DNA of 13,396 bases, from positions 1 to 13,396 of the forward strand of contig JBFWWW010000105.1 of the NCBI GenBank assembly GCA_050245975.1, written 5' to 3'. How positions within the stretch are numbered: the first letter of the stretch is position 1; each line of letters opens with the position of its first letter. The translations under genes were made by a program, and so were the position numbers. The notes beneath the pieces were generated by a model. It did not search any database, was not told the origin of the DNA, and saw only the letters and a program-made list of their open reading frames with translations. Source of the DNA: JBFWWW01 sp050245975. GTDB lineage: Bacteria; Pseudomonadota; Alphaproteobacteria; Rhizobiales; Hyphomicrobiaceae. Positions 1 to 9,848 of this stretch are shown here, piece after piece.

Positions 1-240
1 CTGAGCTAACCGCCCGAGCCTTTTCTATACCCGCTTCTATACCCGTTCTGGCCCCCGCAGGGCCAGCAGATGCGCGCAGCGCGGCTGCGATCCGGCCCGC
101 GAGCAAGACGTCAACTGCTACCCAACCGGAGAGTGTTTGGCGGCCGCAGGCCCAGCGCCCGACCGGGCGCCGGCGCGAGCGCCGCCCCCGCGGAGGGCCA
201 GCAGACGCGCGCAGCGCGGCTGCGATCCGGCCCGCGAGCG
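1..240. other. Non-coding region downstream of hup with a duplicated segment
   Basis: I find no convincing gene here. Open frames exist but they run through the duplicated GC-rich segments and give low-complexity Arg/Ala/Pro-rich translations without a ribosome binding site. At 23-46 there is a 12-base tandem repeat (TTCTATACCCGC followed by TTCTATACCCGT). The rest is dominated by the direct repeat annotated separately and by a small hairpin, GCGCCC-GACC-GGGCGC, in the stretch between its two copies. Confidence 0.6.
51..239. repeat. Pair of ~50-base hairpin-forming direct repeats
   Basis: Positions 61-104 and 196-239 are the same 44 bases with one mismatch (T71 versus C206). Similarity extends left to 51 and 184 if a two-base insertion (192-193) is allowed. 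The two copies are offset by 135 bases. Each copy is an imperfect palindrome: an outer GGGCC/GGCCC pair encloses a CGCAGC-GCG-GCTGCG hairpin. The second copy stops right against the hup terminator. It could be a REP-like element or a local duplication; I do not recognise the family. Confidence 0.7.
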
Positions 241-270
241 AAAAAAAGGCGCCCCACGAATGGAGCGCCC
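241..270 (-). terminator. Rho-independent terminator of hup
   Basis: Read on the minus strand, an 8-bp stem (262-269 with 248-255, one G-U pair) with a 6-base loop (256-261) is followed directly by seven T residues (247-241). It begins 25 bases after the hup stop codon. The GC-rich stem plus T-run is a textbook intrinsic terminator and the strongest one in the window. Confidence 0.9.
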
Positions 271-294
271 GCATGACGTCGCTGACGCGTGGCG

Positions 295-567
295 TCAGTT
301 CATCATTTCCTTCAGGCCCTTCGAGGGGCTGAACTTGGGAACGCGCGACGCGGGGATCTTGATCGTTGCGCCGGTGGCGGGGTTGCGGCCTTCGCGCGCC
401 TTGCGCTTGGCGACCTTGAAGGTGCCGAAGTCAGGGATGCGGACCTCCTCGCCCTTCTTCATGGACTTCTTGATGTGCTCGAGAACCGCCTCGACAGCGA
501 CGCCGGCTTTCTCTTTCGTCAGCTCGGCCGCATCGGCCACGGCATCGATCAAATCTTTCTTGCTCAT
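295..567 (-). CDS. hupB: DNA-binding protein HU
   Basis: A 90-residue nucleoid-associated protein of the HU/IHF family. HU dimers bind and bend DNA with little sequence preference and help organise the chromosome. The whole protein is one HU domain: an N-terminal helical dimerisation part (residues 1-42), the IPDFGTF turn (44-50), and the beta-arm motif REGRNPATG (58-66) whose Arg, Asn and Pro residues enter the minor groove. Length is exactly that of typical HU. The start (ATG 565-567) has AGGA about 9 bases upstream, and the usual HU beginning MSKKDLI follows it. The frame stays open upstream into lon DNA but that is a shadow. It is the last gene of the minus-strand block, with its own upstream gap and a strong terminator. 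HU rather than IHF is favoured by the sequence and by its place after lon, as in other proteobacteria. Confidence 0.96.
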   Translation of the reverse strand: MSKKDLIDAVADAAELTKEKAGVAVEAVLEHIKKSMKKGEEVRIPDFGTFKVAKRKAREGRNPATGATIKIPASRVPKFSPSKGLKEMMN

Positions 568-699
568 CGTAATCCGTCCTCTGACCTCAATTTCGCGTGG
601 GACCGGCGCAGGACACGTGGGATTGCCGGGTTGCGGTCCCGGCGCCTGGGGGCTTGCCCGGCCGTATTCCGCCGCGCACTGACGCAACGGCAGGCGCCG

Positions 700-728
700 A
701 AACAACGCCCAAAGAGCAGTCGCGTCAA
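700..728 (-). promoter_or_regulatory. Possible promoter of hup
   Basis: On the minus strand TTGACG (728-723) is followed after 17 bases by TTGTTT (705-700). The -35 is close to consensus; the -10 is weak, which is common in alphaproteobacteria. It would give a leader of about 125-130 bases before the hup start. The 568-902 gap otherwise holds only the lon terminator and no gene. Confidence 0.4.
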
Positions 729-812
729 GGGGAAAATCAGCGAAAAAGCCCGAAAAATATAGGGAAAACGCGGGTTCCACCCCTCGCTTTCCGGCTCCGT
801 TTCGACATGCGA

Positions 813-840
813 AAGCCCCTGCCGCGGACGGCAGGGGCTT
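813..840 (-). terminator. Hairpin terminator between lon and hup
   Basis: A perfect 12-bp stem (813-824 with 829-840) with a four-base loop lies about 62 bases past the lon stop codon. Its T-run is short: CTTTCG in the lon direction, and CGTTTTG on the plus strand. It probably ends lon transcription and may work in both directions. The stem is strong, but the weak T-tract lowers certainty. Confidence 0.65.
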
Positions 841-902
841 CGTTTTGTCGTGGTCCATCATCGCAGTATCCGGCCGGACGAACCGGCAGGCACGCGATGC
901 GG

Positions 903-3323
<2,421 letters not shown>

Positions 3324-3762
3324 GTTGTGTTCTGTCTCCCGGTGATTGGCCCGACCCTCGTCCCGGGACAGGGACGCCGACCGGCCTGTGCAGCAGGGCG
3401 AGCCGTCGGCCCACCCCTCCACCCGGCCCCGCAGCAGCCGGACGGCACTTTACGGCATTGAGCGCATCGGCGGTGCGCGCCTTTTTGTCCGATACCCCCG
3501 GCCCTTCTCCGGGCCCGGGTTGCAGCCCTCGCCGCCCGCCATGGGCCAGCCGAGTCGGACGCGACCAAGGTCCAACAGATGGGCGCTTGGCGGAACAGAT
3601 CAAGACCTCCGCCCCGCGGCTCCACAGCCTGGGGCGGTAGCGCCGTCGTCTTCGGCGCGGCACGTGGCCGAAAAATCTCCCCCCGAGGGCCGGGTCCCCT
3701 GGACCACGGGCGCGGGATTAAATGTCCGTAACCCAGCGCCCAAGCGCCCCGGGGCGAAGCCG
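3324..3762 (-). other. Long clpX-lon intergenic region and lon leader
   Basis: This is 439 bases with no credible gene. It contains the RpoH-type promoter annotated at 3577-3604 and, downstream of it, a GC-rich lon leader of about 245 bases. I see no intrinsic terminator after clpX, so some read-through from clpX into lon is possible. A small hairpin followed by T residues (around 3463-3485) is oriented for the plus strand, where no gene is read, so I do not call it a terminator. Confidence 0.5.
3577..3604 (-). promoter_or_regulatory. RpoH (sigma-32) type heat-shock promoter of lon
   Basis: On the minus strand CTTG (3604-3601, extended CTTGAT) is followed by a 17-base spacer and CCCATCT (3583-3577). 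This fits the alphaproteobacterial RpoH pattern, CTTG - 17/18 bases - CYTATNT, apart from a C in place of T at the third -10 position, where it instead agrees with the E. coli CCCAT core. Transcription would start near 3570, leaving a leader of about 245 bases. lon is a classic RpoH target, which supports the reading. The match was found by eye. Confidence 0.65.
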
Positions 3763-5013
<1,251 letters not shown>

Positions 5014-5129
5014 TCCGCTTCTCTCAATCGCGCCGCGCTGTCAGAGGGCCGTTCCGGCCCTGCCGAGCGCCCGTCGCGACACGGGCTTGCGGCGATACCC
5101 GCCGCGGGCTCGGGAATCCATCCTCCCCC

Positions 5130-5158
5130 GATCTGAGCATGCTACCGGCGCTCAGATC
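5130..5158. promoter_or_regulatory. Perfect inverted repeat upstream of clpX
   Basis: GATCTGAGC (5130-5138) and GCTCAGATC (5150-5158) are perfect 9-base inverted repeats separated by 11 bases, in the 304-base clpP-clpX gap and about 117 bases before the clpX start. On the minus strand TTGATC overlaps the outer arm and a poor -10 (TCAGAT) overlaps the inner one, so the site could be an operator over a clpX promoter. The arm spacing suits a dimeric regulator. No regulator is identified, and a hairpin role cannot be excluded. The rest of the gap shows only a small GCCTG-TTTTT-CAGGC hairpin (5254-5268) past clpP. Confidence 0.45.
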
Positions 5159-5317
5159 AAGATTGGATTAACGAGTTCGCCGCGCGACTTCCGGCGCGGG
5201 GCAAAGCGACCACATGGGAGGCCATCGGGAGGCCACCGGCGGACCTGAATTCCGCCTGTTTTTCAGGCTTGGCGCCCGATGCAACCCGCGTTCCGGTTTC
5301 GTCCGGGGCGATGGCCG

Positions 5318-5968
5318 TCATCCGTTCTTCGGGGCGGCCGCGATCGCCGCCTCGACGTCGTCGCGGCGCTCCAACACCTTGTCGATCAAGCCGAAATCCT
5401 TGGCCTGGTCGGCGGTCATGAAGTAGTCGCGGTCGAGCGTCTTCTCGATGTTCTCGTAGGCCTGCTTGGTGTGCCGCACATACACTTCGTTAAGGCGGCG
5501 CTTCATTTTAATGATGTCTTCAGCGTGGCGCTCGATGTCGCTCGCCTGGCCCGAGAACCCGCCCGAGGGCTGATGCACCATGACGCGGGCGTTGGGCAGC
5601 GCGTAGCGCATACCAGCCTCGCCCGCGCAGAGCAGCAGGGAGCCCATCGAGGCCGCCTGGCCGATGCACAGCGTGGCGATCGGCGGCTTCACGAACTGCA
5701 TCGTGTCGTAGATGGCCATGCCCGACGTCACCACCCCGCCCGGCGAGTTGATGTACATCGAGATTTCCTTCTTCGGGTTTTCCGCCTCGAGGAACAGGAG
5801 CTGCATGCAGATCGACGCCGCCATCTGGTCCTCGATGGGGCCGGTGACGAAGATGATGCGCTCCTTCAGCAGCCGCGAGGGCAGGTCGTAGCCACGCTCG
5901 CCCCGCGTCGTCTGCTCGACGACCATGGGCCAGAACGTGGAAGTCGTTTGTGCGACGGGATCCTTCAT
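5318..5968 (-). CDS. clpP: ClpP, proteolytic subunit of ClpXP/ClpAP
   Basis: A 216-residue serine peptidase (family S14) that forms the two-ring, fourteen-subunit degradation chamber fed by ClpX. The catalytic triad is visible with E. coli spacing: Ser107 in GQAASMGS, His132 in VMVHQP, and Asp181 in LDRDYFM. The oxyanion segment is NSPGGVV (74-80). The first ten or so residues are variable and probably removed as a propeptide, as in E. coli ClpP. The start is ATG 5966-5968 with GGAAAGAG upstream. It lies 200 bases after tig and 304 before clpX, the common proteobacterial order. Many Hyphomicrobiales carry more than one clpP; this one, next to clpX, is the main copy by context. Confidence 0.98.
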   Translation of the reverse strand: MKDPVAQTTSTFWPMVVEQTTRGERGYDLPSRLLKERIIFVTGPIEDQMAASICMQLLFLEAENPKKEISMYINSPGGVVTSGMAIYDTMQFVKPPIATLCIGQAASMGSLLLCAGEAGMRYALPNARVMVHQPSGGFSGQASDIERHAEDIIKMKRRLNEVYVRHTKQAYENIEKTLDRDYFMTADQAKDFGLIDKVLERRDDVEAAIAAAPKNG

Positions 5969-6069
5969 GGTCGTCTCTTTCCGTGTTGGTCCGCCGCCGG
6001 ACGGGCACCGCGGACGCCGTGCCGTCGGTTCGGGGTCTGGGGCCGGGAGCTGGGCAGGAACTCTTGGAA

Positions 6070-6107
6070 CGCCGCCCTTACATAGTCAATCGGGCGGCGA
6101 ACCGGAA
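6070..6107 (-). promoter_or_regulatory. Inverted repeat with possible clpP promoter
   Basis: In the 200-base tig-clpP gap, CGCCGCCC (6070-6077) and GGGCGGCG (6092-6099) are perfect 8-base inverted repeats around a 14-base AT-richer loop. On the minus strand the loop holds TATGTA (6084-6079), a -10-like hexamer, 17 bases after TTCCGG (6107-6102). It can be read as the clpP promoter with an overlapping palindrome, or as a stem-loop after tig. No T-run follows the stem in the tig direction, so a simple terminator is less likely. Confidence 0.35.
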
Positions 6108-6168
6108 GGGCCCGCCGCCGCGCGTCCACCGCACGTCCGAACATCCAGCAAAGCCAGGGCGTTAGGCC

Positions 6169-7683
6169 TCAGCGGTGCTTGTGATCGTGGTCATGCCCGT
6201 GGTCATGGCCATGATCGTGCCCGTGATCGTGGTCATGCCCGTGGTGGTGATCATGGTCATGATCGTGGTGATGGTCGTGGTCGTGGTCGTGGTGGGCATG
6301 GCCGCCCTGGCCGGCCTGGGCCGCGATCTGCTCCAGCGCATCGGGCTCCTGCGGCTTCAGCAGCTCCTCGACCGGAACCTTCTTCTCCGTCGGCTTGGCG
6401 CCGGCAAGGATCAGGTCCACCACCTTTTCCTCGAAGATCGGCGCCCTGAGCTCCGTCAGCGCGGCGGGGTTCTTCTCGAAGTACTGGTAGACGAACTTCT
6501 CCTGCCCCGGGAAGCGGCGCGCCTGCGCGATCAGCGCCTGGCGCAGCTCGTCCTGCGTCACCTGCACCTTGTTCTTGTCGCCCACCTCGCCGATCACGAG
6601 GCCGAGGCGCACGCGCCGCTCGGCGATGCGCCGGTATTCCTCGCGCGCGCTCTCCTCGGTCTTGCCCTCGTCGGCGAACGTGCGCCCGGCGCCGGCCAGG
6701 CTCTTCGTCACCTGGCCCCAGATGCCCTCGAACTCGTTGTCGACCAGCGACTGCGGCAGCGTGAACGTATAGGCCTTCTCCAGCTCGTCGAGCAGCTGGC
6801 GCTTCAGCTTGTTGCGGCTCGCCTGCTCATAGTCGCGCGCGATCTGCGCCTTGACCAGCTCGCGCAGCTTGGCGAGGTCCTCCGCGCCCAGCGTCTTGGC
6901 GAACTCGTCGTCGATGGCGGGCTTCACCGGCTTGGCCACGTCCACGACCTTGGTCTCGAACACCGCGTCCTTGCCGGCGAGCGTGGCCTCCTGGTAGTCG
7001 GCCGGGAAGCTCGCCTTGACCTCGCGCGTCTCGCCCGCCTTGGCGCCCTTGAGGCCGTCCTCGAAGCCCGGGATGAAGCTGCCCTGCCCCAGCACGACGG
7101 GCACGCCCTCGCCCTTGCCGCCTTCGAACGGCGTGCCGTCGATGCGGCCGATGAAATCGATCGTCACGCGGTCGCCGTCGCCGGCCGCGCGGTCGGCTTC
7201 CGTCGCATAGGTGGTCGAGCGCTCAGCGAGTTCGTCGATGGCCTTGGCCACCGCGTCGTCGGCGACGTCCGCCACCTCCTTCTCGAGCTTCAGCTTGGAG
7301 AAGTCGCTGACGTCGATGTCGGGCAGCACCTCGAACGTCATCGTGAAGGCGAGGTCGCTCTTGCCCTCGAGGATCTGCTCGATCTCGTCCTTGTCCTCGG
7401 TGAGGTTGATCGCCGGCTGCAGCGCGGGCCGCTCGTTGCGGTCGCTCAGCGCCTTGCGGCTCGTCTCCTCCACCGTCTGCTGCAGCACTTCGGCCATGAG
7501 CGAGCGGCCGTAGAGCTTGCGGATGTGGGCCGTCGGCACCTTGCCGCGGCGGAAGCCCTTGAGCTGCACCTGATCCTTGAGCGTATCCAGCCGCGAGGTG
7601 AAACGCTCGCCGAGCTCGCTCTGCCCGACGACGACCTTCAGCTCGCGCTTGAGGCCGTCAGCGACTGTCTGGGTAACCTGCAT
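6169..7683 (-). CDS. tig: Trigger factor, ribosome-associated chaperone, with His/Asp-rich tail
   Basis: A 504-residue chaperone and peptidyl-prolyl isomerase that binds the ribosome exit tunnel and shields nascent chains. The N-terminal ribosome-binding domain has the signature GFRRGKVP (43-50). The FKBP-type isomerase domain spans about 160-250, with the core GDRVTIDFIGRIDG and VVLGQGSFIPGFE. The helical C-terminal chaperone domain follows to about 455. The last 43 residues (462-504) are extraordinary: 24 His, 12 Asp, 4 Gly and one each of Ala, Lys and Arg, mostly as alternating His-Asp. Such tails bind nickel, zinc or cobalt in other proteins, for example the SlyD isomerase; a role here is inference. 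The start chosen is ATG 7681-7683 (MQVTQTVADG), the standard trigger factor beginning; an earlier ATG (7723-7725) sits just past the tRNA gene, has no ribosome binding site and does not match the family. tig follows tRNA-Leu by 52 bases and may share its transcript. Confidence 0.97.
   Translation of the reverse strand: MQVTQTVADGLKRELKVVVGQSELGERFTSRLDTLKDQVQLKGFRRGKVPTAHIRKLYGRSLMAEVLQQTVEETSRKALSDRNERPALQPAINLTEDKDEIEQILEGKSDLAFTMTFEVLPDIDVSDFSKLKLEKEVADVADDAVAKAIDELAERSTTYATEADRAAGDGDRVTIDFIGRIDGTPFEGGKGEGVPVVLGQGSFIPGFEDGLKGAKAGETREVKASFPADYQEATLAGKDAVFETKVVDVAKPVKPAIDDEFAKTLGAEDLAKLRELVKAQIARDYEQASRNKLKRQLLDELEKAYTFTLPQSLVDNEFEGIWGQVTKSLAGAGRTFADEGKTEESAREEYRRIAERRVRLGLVIGEVGDKNKVQVTQDELRQALIAQARRFPGQEKFVYQYFEKNPAALTELRAPIFEEKVVDLILAGAKPTEKKVPVEELLKPQEPDALEQIAAQAGQGGHAHHDHDHDHHHDHDHDHHHGHDHDHGHDHGHDHGHDHDHKHR
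6172..6300. repeat. Low-complexity GTGGTC/GTGATC tract encoding the trigger factor tail
   Basis: This stretch is built from short units such as GTGATCGTGGTCATG on the plus strand, coding His-Asp, His-His and His-Gly dipeptides of the trigger factor C terminus on the minus strand. Its near-tandem nature makes expansion or contraction by slippage likely, so the tail may vary in length between strains. The plus-strand reading (Val/Met-rich) is a shadow, not a membrane protein. Confidence 0.75.
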
Positions 7684-7735
7684 GGACGTGAACGCGCCTT
7701 TCCGGAAAGCATGACGAAGTTGCATCGGCTGTACG

Positions 7736-7820
<85 letters not shown>

Positions 7821-7874
7821 GGGCCGGACCTGTCGGCCAGCCGAGCCCGCCGACCCCGCGCGAGCCAAAACAGC

Positions 7875-7896
7875 CCTTCGCAGATCGGCGCGAAGG
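7875..7896. repeat. Perfect inverted repeat at the tRNA-Leu promoter
   Basis: CCTTCGC (7875-7881) and GCGAAGG (7890-7896) form a perfect 7-base inverted repeat with an 8-base loop. It begins right after the -10 hexamer of the minus-strand promoter, so it covers the expected start point and could be an operator or a 5' stem-loop of the transcript. Confidence 0.45.
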
Positions 7897-7897
7897 A

Positions 7898-7927
7898 CAT
7901 ATATCTGGCCCACTTGTCGAAGATCAA
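7898..7927 (-). promoter_or_regulatory. Probable promoter of tRNA-Leu (and tig)
   Basis: On the minus strand TTGATC (7927-7922), an 18-base spacer and TATATG (7903-7898) form a reasonable sigma-70-type promoter about 77 bases before the tRNA 5' end. No separate promoter is evident between the tRNA and tig, so it may drive both. Confidence 0.5.
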
Positions 7928-7978
7928 TCACCAATTCGCACCGACAGACGCAGGTTTGCGGCCACACCCGGGGGGACG

Positions 7979-8665
7979 ATGACCGAAACGAGCGCCGCCG
8001 CCCGCCGCCGGCTGCCGGCCGCCGTCCTTGGCGCCCTCCTTGGCGCGCTGGTCCTGGCGCTGGGCTGGTTTGCGGCACCTGAGGCCCGGGCCCAGCAGCC
8101 GGGCGAGCTTGCCGTCATCGGCCACGTCACGCGCGTCCAGGGCAACGGGCTCGTCCTGCGCGGCACCCGCGAGTTCAAGGCCGAGCCCAAGCTGACGCTC
8201 GCCCGCCGCGACGTGCTCAAGACCGCCGCCGGCGCCCGCCTGCTCGTCACCTTCGAGGACGGCAGCCAGTTCACGGTCGGCGAGAACGCCGAGGTGGTCC
8301 TCGACGACTTCCTCTACAAGCCGCGCCGGCGCAACGGCGTCATCCTGCTCGACGTCATCAAGGGCGCCTTCCGCTTCACCACCGGCAAGCTCGGCCAGCT
8401 CACCGACAAGCGCATCGAGGTGCATCTGCCGGCGGCTTCGCTGGCCGTGCGCGGCACGGACTTCTGGGGCGGGCCCATGGACAGGGCGACCGGCGTGCTG
8501 CTGATCGACGGCGAGGTGGAGGTGCGCAACGCCGCCGGCGTCGTCATCCTCTCCGACACCTACGCCGGGACGATGGTGGGCGGCCGCTTCTCGGCACCCG
8601 ACCGGCCCGTGACCTGGGGCCGCGAGAAGATCAACCGCGCCATCGCCTCGATCTCGTTCCGCTGA
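7979..8665 (+). CDS. Exported FecR-domain protein
   Basis: A 228-residue protein with a cleavable signal peptide: Arg-rich start (residues 9-11), hydrophobic core (12-33), and an ARA-QQ cleavage site after residue 38. The mature part is a FecR domain (roughly 45-165): DVLKTAAGARLLVTFEDGSQFTVG (79-101), then the conserved end of the domain, ASLAVRGTDFWGG (153-165). FecR domains are known from periplasmic parts of anti-sigma regulators, but this protein has no cytoplasmic anti-sigma region, and no ECF sigma factor or TonB receptor lies nearby. It is therefore a free-standing periplasmic FecR-like protein of unknown role, a type common in Hyphomicrobiales. The start is ATG 7979-7981, with CCGGGGGG just upstream as ribosome binding site. 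It is divergent from tRNA-Leu (158-base gap) and 113 bases before cysK. The function is not known. Confidence 0.88.
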   Translation: MTETSAAARRRLPAAVLGALLGALVLALGWFAAPEARAQQPGELAVIGHVTRVQGNGLVLRGTREFKAEPKLTLARRDVLKTAAGARLLVTFEDGSQFTVGENAEVVLDDFLYKPRRRNGVILLDVIKGAFRFTTGKLGQLTDKRIEVHLPAASLAVRGTDFWGGPMDRATGVLLIDGEVEVRNAAGVVILSDTYAGTMVGGRFSAPDRPVTWGREKINRAIASISFR

Positions 8666-8709
8666 GCGGGCAACGCCGTCCCCGGGCTGCCCCGCCGCGG
8701 CCGCGGTTC

Positions 8710-8738
8710 TTGTCTCCCACAGACCCCGCCTTTAGGGT
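8710..8738 (+). promoter_or_regulatory. Possible promoter of the cysK-alaX-sseA operon
   Basis: TTGTCT (8710-8715), a 17-base spacer and TAGGGT (8733-8738) lie 40 bases before the cysK start. Both hexamers are only partial matches. Just upstream is the palindrome CCGCGGCCGCGG (8695-8706). Confidence 0.35.
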
Positions 8739-8764
8739 AGCGGCAGGCTCCATCACACTCCAGC

Positions 8765-8781
8765 AGGAGACATCCAGCGTG
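8765..8781 (+). promoter_or_regulatory. Ribosome binding site that fixes the cysK GTG start
   Basis: AGGAGA (8765-8770) is a near-perfect Shine-Dalgarno sequence 8 bases before GTG 8779-8781. It decides for the GTG start over the in-frame TTG at 8710, which has no such site and adds 23 residues not expected in the family. Confidence 0.8.
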
Positions 8782-9831
8782 GAAATCGCGACAGGCGTCG
8801 TCGACGCGGTCGGCAATACGCCGCTCATCCGGCTCAGGCGCGCCTCGGAGGAAACGGGCTGCACCATTCTCGGCAAGGCCGAGTTCATGAACCCCGGACA
8901 GTCGGTCAAGGACCGCGCGGCGCTCTTCATCATCGAGGACGCCGTTGACCGCGGTCTCCTGCGCCCCGGCGGCACCATCGTCGAGGGCACCGCCGGCAAC
9001 ACCGGCATCGGCATCGCCGTCATCGCCAACGCGATGGGCTTCCGCACCGTCATCGTCATCCCCGAGACGCAGAGCCAGGAGAAGAAGGACGTCCTGCGCC
9101 TGCTCGGCGCCGAGCTCGTCGAGGTGCCGGCCGTCCCCTACAAGAACCCCAACAACTACGTGAAGTACTCGGCCCGCCTCGCCGAGGCGCTCGCCGGGAC
9201 CGAGCCCAGCGGCGCCGTCTGGGCCAACCAGTTCGACAACGTCGCCAACCGCCGGGCCCACATCGAGACGACGGCCGAGGAGATCTGGTCCGACACCGGC
9301 GGCCGCGTCGACGGCTTCGTCTCCGCGGTCGGCTCGGGCGGCACGCTGGCCGGCGTCTCCATGGGCCTCAAGGCGCACAACAAGGATGTCCAGATCGCGC
9401 TCGCCGACGTGCCGGGTGCCGCGCTCTACAGCTACTACACCACCGGCGAGCTGAAGGCCGAAGGCTCCTCCATCACCGAGGGCATCGGCCAGAACCGCAT
9501 CACGAAAAATCTCGAAGGCGCCGTCGTCGACCGCGCCTACCTCATCCCCGACGGCGAGAGCGTGCCCATCGTCTTCCGGCTGCTGGAGGAGGAGGGGCTG
9601 TGCGTCGGCACGTCCTCGGGCGTCAACATCGCCGGCGCCATCCGTCTCGCCCGCGATCTGGGACCCGGGCACACCATCGTCACGCTGCTATGCGACTACG
9701 GCACGCGCTACCAGTCGAAGCTCTTCAATCCGGACTTCCTGCGCAGCAAGAACCTGCCGGTGCCGGACTGGCTCGCCGGCAAGGGCACGCCCGTCCCCAA
9801 GGTCTTCGTCGACCCGGACAAGACAGGCTGA
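8779..9831 (+). CDS. cysK: Cysteine synthase (O-acetylserine sulfhydrylase), CysK type
   Basis: A 350-residue PLP enzyme (fold type II) that makes cysteine from O-acetylserine and sulfide in the cytoplasm. It opens with GNTPLIRL (12-19), has the PLP lysine Lys44 in NPGQSVKDR, the phosphate-binding loop GSGGT (185-189), and the serine that contacts the PLP ring nitrogen in GTSSG (277-281). The substrate loop is GTAGNTG (70-76), where classic CysK has TSGNTG, so the usual Ser is Ala72. This version, with about 350 residues, occurs in a CysK-related lineage of alphaproteobacteria and fungi, as far as I recall. The start is GTG 8779, set by a strong ribosome binding site. It is the first of three close genes (17 bases to the next). 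Cysteine synthase is the best call; related activities such as cystathionine beta-synthase-like reactions cannot be excluded by sequence alone. Confidence 0.92.
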   Translation: MEIATGVVDAVGNTPLIRLRRASEETGCTILGKAEFMNPGQSVKDRAALFIIEDAVDRGLLRPGGTIVEGTAGNTGIGIAVIANAMGFRTVIVIPETQSQEKKDVLRLLGAELVEVPAVPYKNPNNYVKYSARLAEALAGTEPSGAVWANQFDNVANRRAHIETTAEEIWSDTGGRVDGFVSAVGSGGTLAGVSMGLKAHNKDVQIALADVPGAALYSYYTTGELKAEGSSITEGIGQNRITKNLEGAVVDRAYLIPDGESVPIVFRLLEEEGLCVGTSSGVNIAGAIRLARDLGPGHTIVTLLCDYGTRYQSKLFNPDFLRSKNLPVPDWLAGKGTPVPKVFVDPDKTG

Positions 9832-9848
9832 GACAAGGCAGGTTGGGA

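Noticed and set aside
70..276. Small open frame across the left-edge direct repeats and the hup terminator
   Set aside because: It contains the same peptide twice because of the DNA repeat and runs through an intrinsic terminator of the opposite strand; no ribosome binding site.
3463..3485. Hairpin plus T-run as a terminator in the clpX-lon gap
   Set aside because: It is oriented for plus-strand transcription, and no plus-strand gene is upstream of it; the stem is only about 5 bp with a 7-base loop.
3717..3744. CTTG plus CATTTAAT as a second RpoH promoter of lon just after clpX
   Set aside because: The spacer is 16 bases and the -10 fits poorly; the site at 3577-3604 is far better.
7723..7725. 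Upstream ATG as the start of trigger factor
   Set aside because: It lies 10 bases past the tRNA CCA end, lacks a ribosome binding site and adds 14 residues not seen in the family.
8560..9672. Minus-strand open frame opposite cysK
   Set aside because: Antisense shadow. The plus strand has a full PLP enzyme with all key motifs and a strong ribosome binding site.
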